DNA of 20,714 nucleotides, taken from an uncultured Collinsella sp. Its GTDB lineage: Bacteria; Actinomycetota; Coriobacteriia; Coriobacteriales; Coriobacteriaceae. The stretch covers positions 1-20,714 of the forward strand of contig CALDBJ010000077.1 of assembly GCA_937937835.1 (NCBI GenBank). Reading direction: 5' to 3'. Below, piece by piece: positions 20,670-20,714 of this stretch. Numbering within the stretch: position 1 is the stretch's first letter; each line of letters begins with the position of its first letter. The position numbers and the translations under genes are program-made. The notes under the pieces are model-generated. The model worked only from the letters and a program-made list of their open reading frames with translations, had not been told where the DNA came from and made no database searches.

Positions 20670-20714
20670 GTTCGATAGTCTACCACGGACCGACCCCCGC
20701 CCGTCCCACAAGCC
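20670..20714. repeat. 45-base direct repeat, right copy (reaches window end)
   Basis: Exact copy of 18625-18669, beginning 32 bases after the transposase stop codon and cut by the end of the window, so the true repeat may be longer. The base before it differs between the copies (T on the left, G on the right), so the junction at 20669/20670 is sharp. Confidence 0.9.

Noticed and set aside
18625..20714. 45-base direct repeat as attL/attR of an integrated element
   Set aside because: No integrase is present between the repeats, only a DDE transposase, and the repeat does not overlap a tRNA gene.

Overview
The window reads as a chromosomal segment of a high-GC, strictly anaerobic gut bacterium of the Coriobacteriia; Collinsella or a close relative is my best guess. 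That guess rests on GC-rich codon use, the gene content (2-hydroxyacyl-CoA dehydratase family, selenium and molybdenum genes, BrnQ) and Actinobacteria-like tRNA and ribosome-binding-site context. It is inference, not a database match.

Layout. 1-413: no convincing gene; one hairpin repeat and the terminator of a tRNA unit. 414-570: tRNA-Gly(TCC) and tRNA-Pro(TGG), minus strand, with a well-formed promoter. 662-2020: brnQ (minus). 2097-8832: a long minus-strand gene series, in transcription order dehydratase-family paralogue 1, paralogue 2, their ATP-dependent activase, selD, yedF, a DUF3343 Se/S carrier-like gene and a cysteine desulfurase-like gene, closed by a strong terminator at 2041-2073. 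8833-9261: a structured 430-base leader with a possible 22-codon ORF. 9262-12809: modA-modB-modC (minus). 13013-14765: moeA-mogA (minus). 14976-17447: a CLC-type anion transporter and a diacylglycerol-kinase-family gene (plus). 17534-18576: an RF-1-domain rescue factor and xpt (minus). 18892-20637: an IS1634-type transposase (plus), flanked by a 45-base direct repeat that reaches the window end.

How the genes fit together. Molybdate import (ModABC) and molybdopterin assembly (MoeA, MogA) lie directly upstream of a selenium-handling set (SelD, YedF, DUF3343, desulfurase). Selenium and molybdenum meet in selenocysteine formate dehydrogenases and in selenium-dependent molybdenum hydroxylases. 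The selD gene itself carries an in-frame UGA at codon 17, the position of the catalytic Cys/Sec of SelD, followed by a hairpin whose tip resembles the fdhF SECIS loop. SelD is therefore probably a selenoprotein and the cell should have the Sec machinery elsewhere. A start placed after the UGA would lose the active site.

The most unusual arrangement is the selenium genes in one apparent transcription unit with two HgdB/YjiM (double-cubane-cluster type) paralogues and their activase, with a ~95-base structured repeat in each of the two spacers between them. Other notable items are a ModB with a large secreted N-terminal domain, a periodic operator-like sequence before modA, and a probable very long IS1634-type target duplication.
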